Assembly: GCA_964610885.1 (NCBI GenBank)
Contig: CAZSWR010000064.1
Coordinates: 1 to 22,097 of the forward strand
Direction of reading: 5' to 3'
Origin: CAZSWR01 sp964610885
GTDB lineage: Bacteria; Bacteroidota; Ignavibacteria; Kapaibacteriales; UBA2268
DNA length: 22,097 nucleotides
This document shows, in pieces, positions 21,445 through 22,097 of this stretch. Position numbers and translations under genes: made by a program. Position 1 is the stretch's first letter, and the number at the start of each line of letters is the position of its first letter. Below the pieces are notes generated by a model. It was not told the origin of the DNA. It ran no database searches and saw only the letters and a program-made list of their open reading frames with translations.

Positions 21445-22097
21445 TTATTTGATCAATTTCACGTCGCGAAGGCATTTTTTGATGCGTTCCATGGTGCGAT
21501 CGATGTCGTTGTCGAGGCCCATCGAGAAGCGTACCAAACCTTCGGTCATGCCCATTGTGATTTGTTCTTCTTTGGGGATTTCCGACGAGGTGGAGCTGCC
21601 GGGAGCGCTGAACAGAGTTTTGTAGAAACCGAGGCTGACGGCGAAGTATCCAATTTTTTCGTCTTGCATGATCGACATCAGTCTGGCAGCGTTTTCGCCT
21701 GTTTTGGCGTCGAAAGTAATCATGCCGCCATAGCCGAATCCGGGAGTGAGCATCTTGGTCATCAGTTCGTGTTGCGGATGGGATTTAAGCCCGGTGTAGA
21801 ATGTCTTGATGCCGAGTTTCTCGAGTTCGGCTGCCACGTATGCGCCGTTTTTGCTGTGTTGGTGCATACGGACGTGGAGCGTGCGCATGTTCTTGAAGAT
21901 GCTCGAGGAGCGGAACGGATCCAGCACCGGACCGAGGAGCATTGCTGCGCCTGCGTTGACGTCCTTCAGGCTCGAGATAAATTCTTTCGTACCGCAGATT
22001 GCACCGCCGACGCAATCGCTGGCGCCGTTGATGTATTTCGTCAGCGAATAGACGACGATGTGGGCACCGAATTTGTACGGGAGCACCATCATCGGTG
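21445..22097 (-). CDS. Cys/Met metabolism PLP-dependent enzyme, methionine gamma-lyase-like (5' end missing)
   Basis: Only the C-terminal half is present; the reading frame runs off the window edge at 22097. Family members have about 400 residues, and about 217 codons are seen. The PLP lysine is in YSLTKYINGASD (codon 22036-22038), followed by GGAICG. The later part, YTGLKSHPQHEL, VSLGFYKTLFSAPG, SSTSSEIPKEEQ and GLVRFSMGLD, fits the methionine gamma-lyase and cystathionine gamma-synthase/lyase group, which cleaves or exchanges sulfur-bearing side chains. The residues that separate these activities lie largely in the missing part, so the exact reaction is open. An internal ATG at 22092 is not the real start, since the fold is already under way. 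Confidence 0.9.
   Translation of the reverse strand, partial: PMMVLPYKFGAHIVVYSLTKYINGASDCVGGAICGTKEFISSLKDVNAGAAMLLGPVLDPFRSSSIFKNMRTLHVRMHQHSKNGAYVAAELEKLGIKTFYTGLKSHPQHELMTKMLTPGFGYGGMITFDAKTGENAARLMSIMQDEKIGYFAVSLGFYKTLFSAPGSSTSSEIPKEEQITMGMTEGLVRFSMGLDNDIDRTMERIKKCLRDVKLIK

Overview
The window reads as a gene-dense stretch of a Gram-negative bacterium of the FCB group (Bacteroidota/Chlorobiota side, perhaps Ignavibacteria- or Kapabacteria-like; this placement is inference). The evidence is a protein with a C-terminal type IX secretion (T9SS) sorting domain (FQNYPNP start, residues 288-372 of the 11046-12164 product), an OmpA-like protein joined to a carboxypeptidase-regulatory-like domain, two candidate promoters of the Bacteroidota TAnnTTTG type, and intergenic spaces full of short mosaic repeats. 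Ribosome binding sites of the AAGGA/AAAGG kind precede many genes. No rRNA, tRNA, CRISPR array or insertion sequence was seen.

Left part (1-8280): a long LysM lytic transglycosylase (MltD-like) ends at a clear terminator. It is followed by a repeat-filled spacer and the wreck of a VapB/VapC-type toxin-antitoxin pair, whose toxin gene stops after 18 codons just before a heptad-repeat tract. An acyl-CoA dehydrogenase, a putative lipoprotein and the radical SAM enzyme AmrS follow on the minus strand, each separated by repeats, terminators or candidate promoters. A small protein of an uncharacterised family lies on the plus strand.

Middle (8304-15500): a tight minus-strand run is transcribed in the order rlmB, T9SS-exported protein, GT2 glycosyltransferase, second glycosyltransferase, Ppx/GppA phosphatase. 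Divergent to it lie a MerR-type regulator, a secreted seven-bladed WD40 propeller and a secreted CarboxypepD_reg + OmpA-like protein. The last two together carry three of the four domain types of the T9SS protein PorE, and they sit close to a T9SS cargo gene.

Right part (15501-22097): a polar amino-acid ABC transporter (ATPase, then a fused binding protein-permease) is followed after 27 bases by polyphosphate kinase 1. Next come a nested inverted repeat cluster, a minus-strand gamma-glutamyl-hydrolase-type amidotransferase, and the 3' part of a methionine gamma-lyase-like PLP enzyme cut by the window edge.

Most genes are housekeeping. The points most worth following are the split PorE-like gene pair, the T9SS cargo gene placed inside an rlmB-glycosyltransferase-ppx operon, the broken toxin gene, and a two-part microrepeat system (heptads plus octads) that recurs across the intergenic regions.
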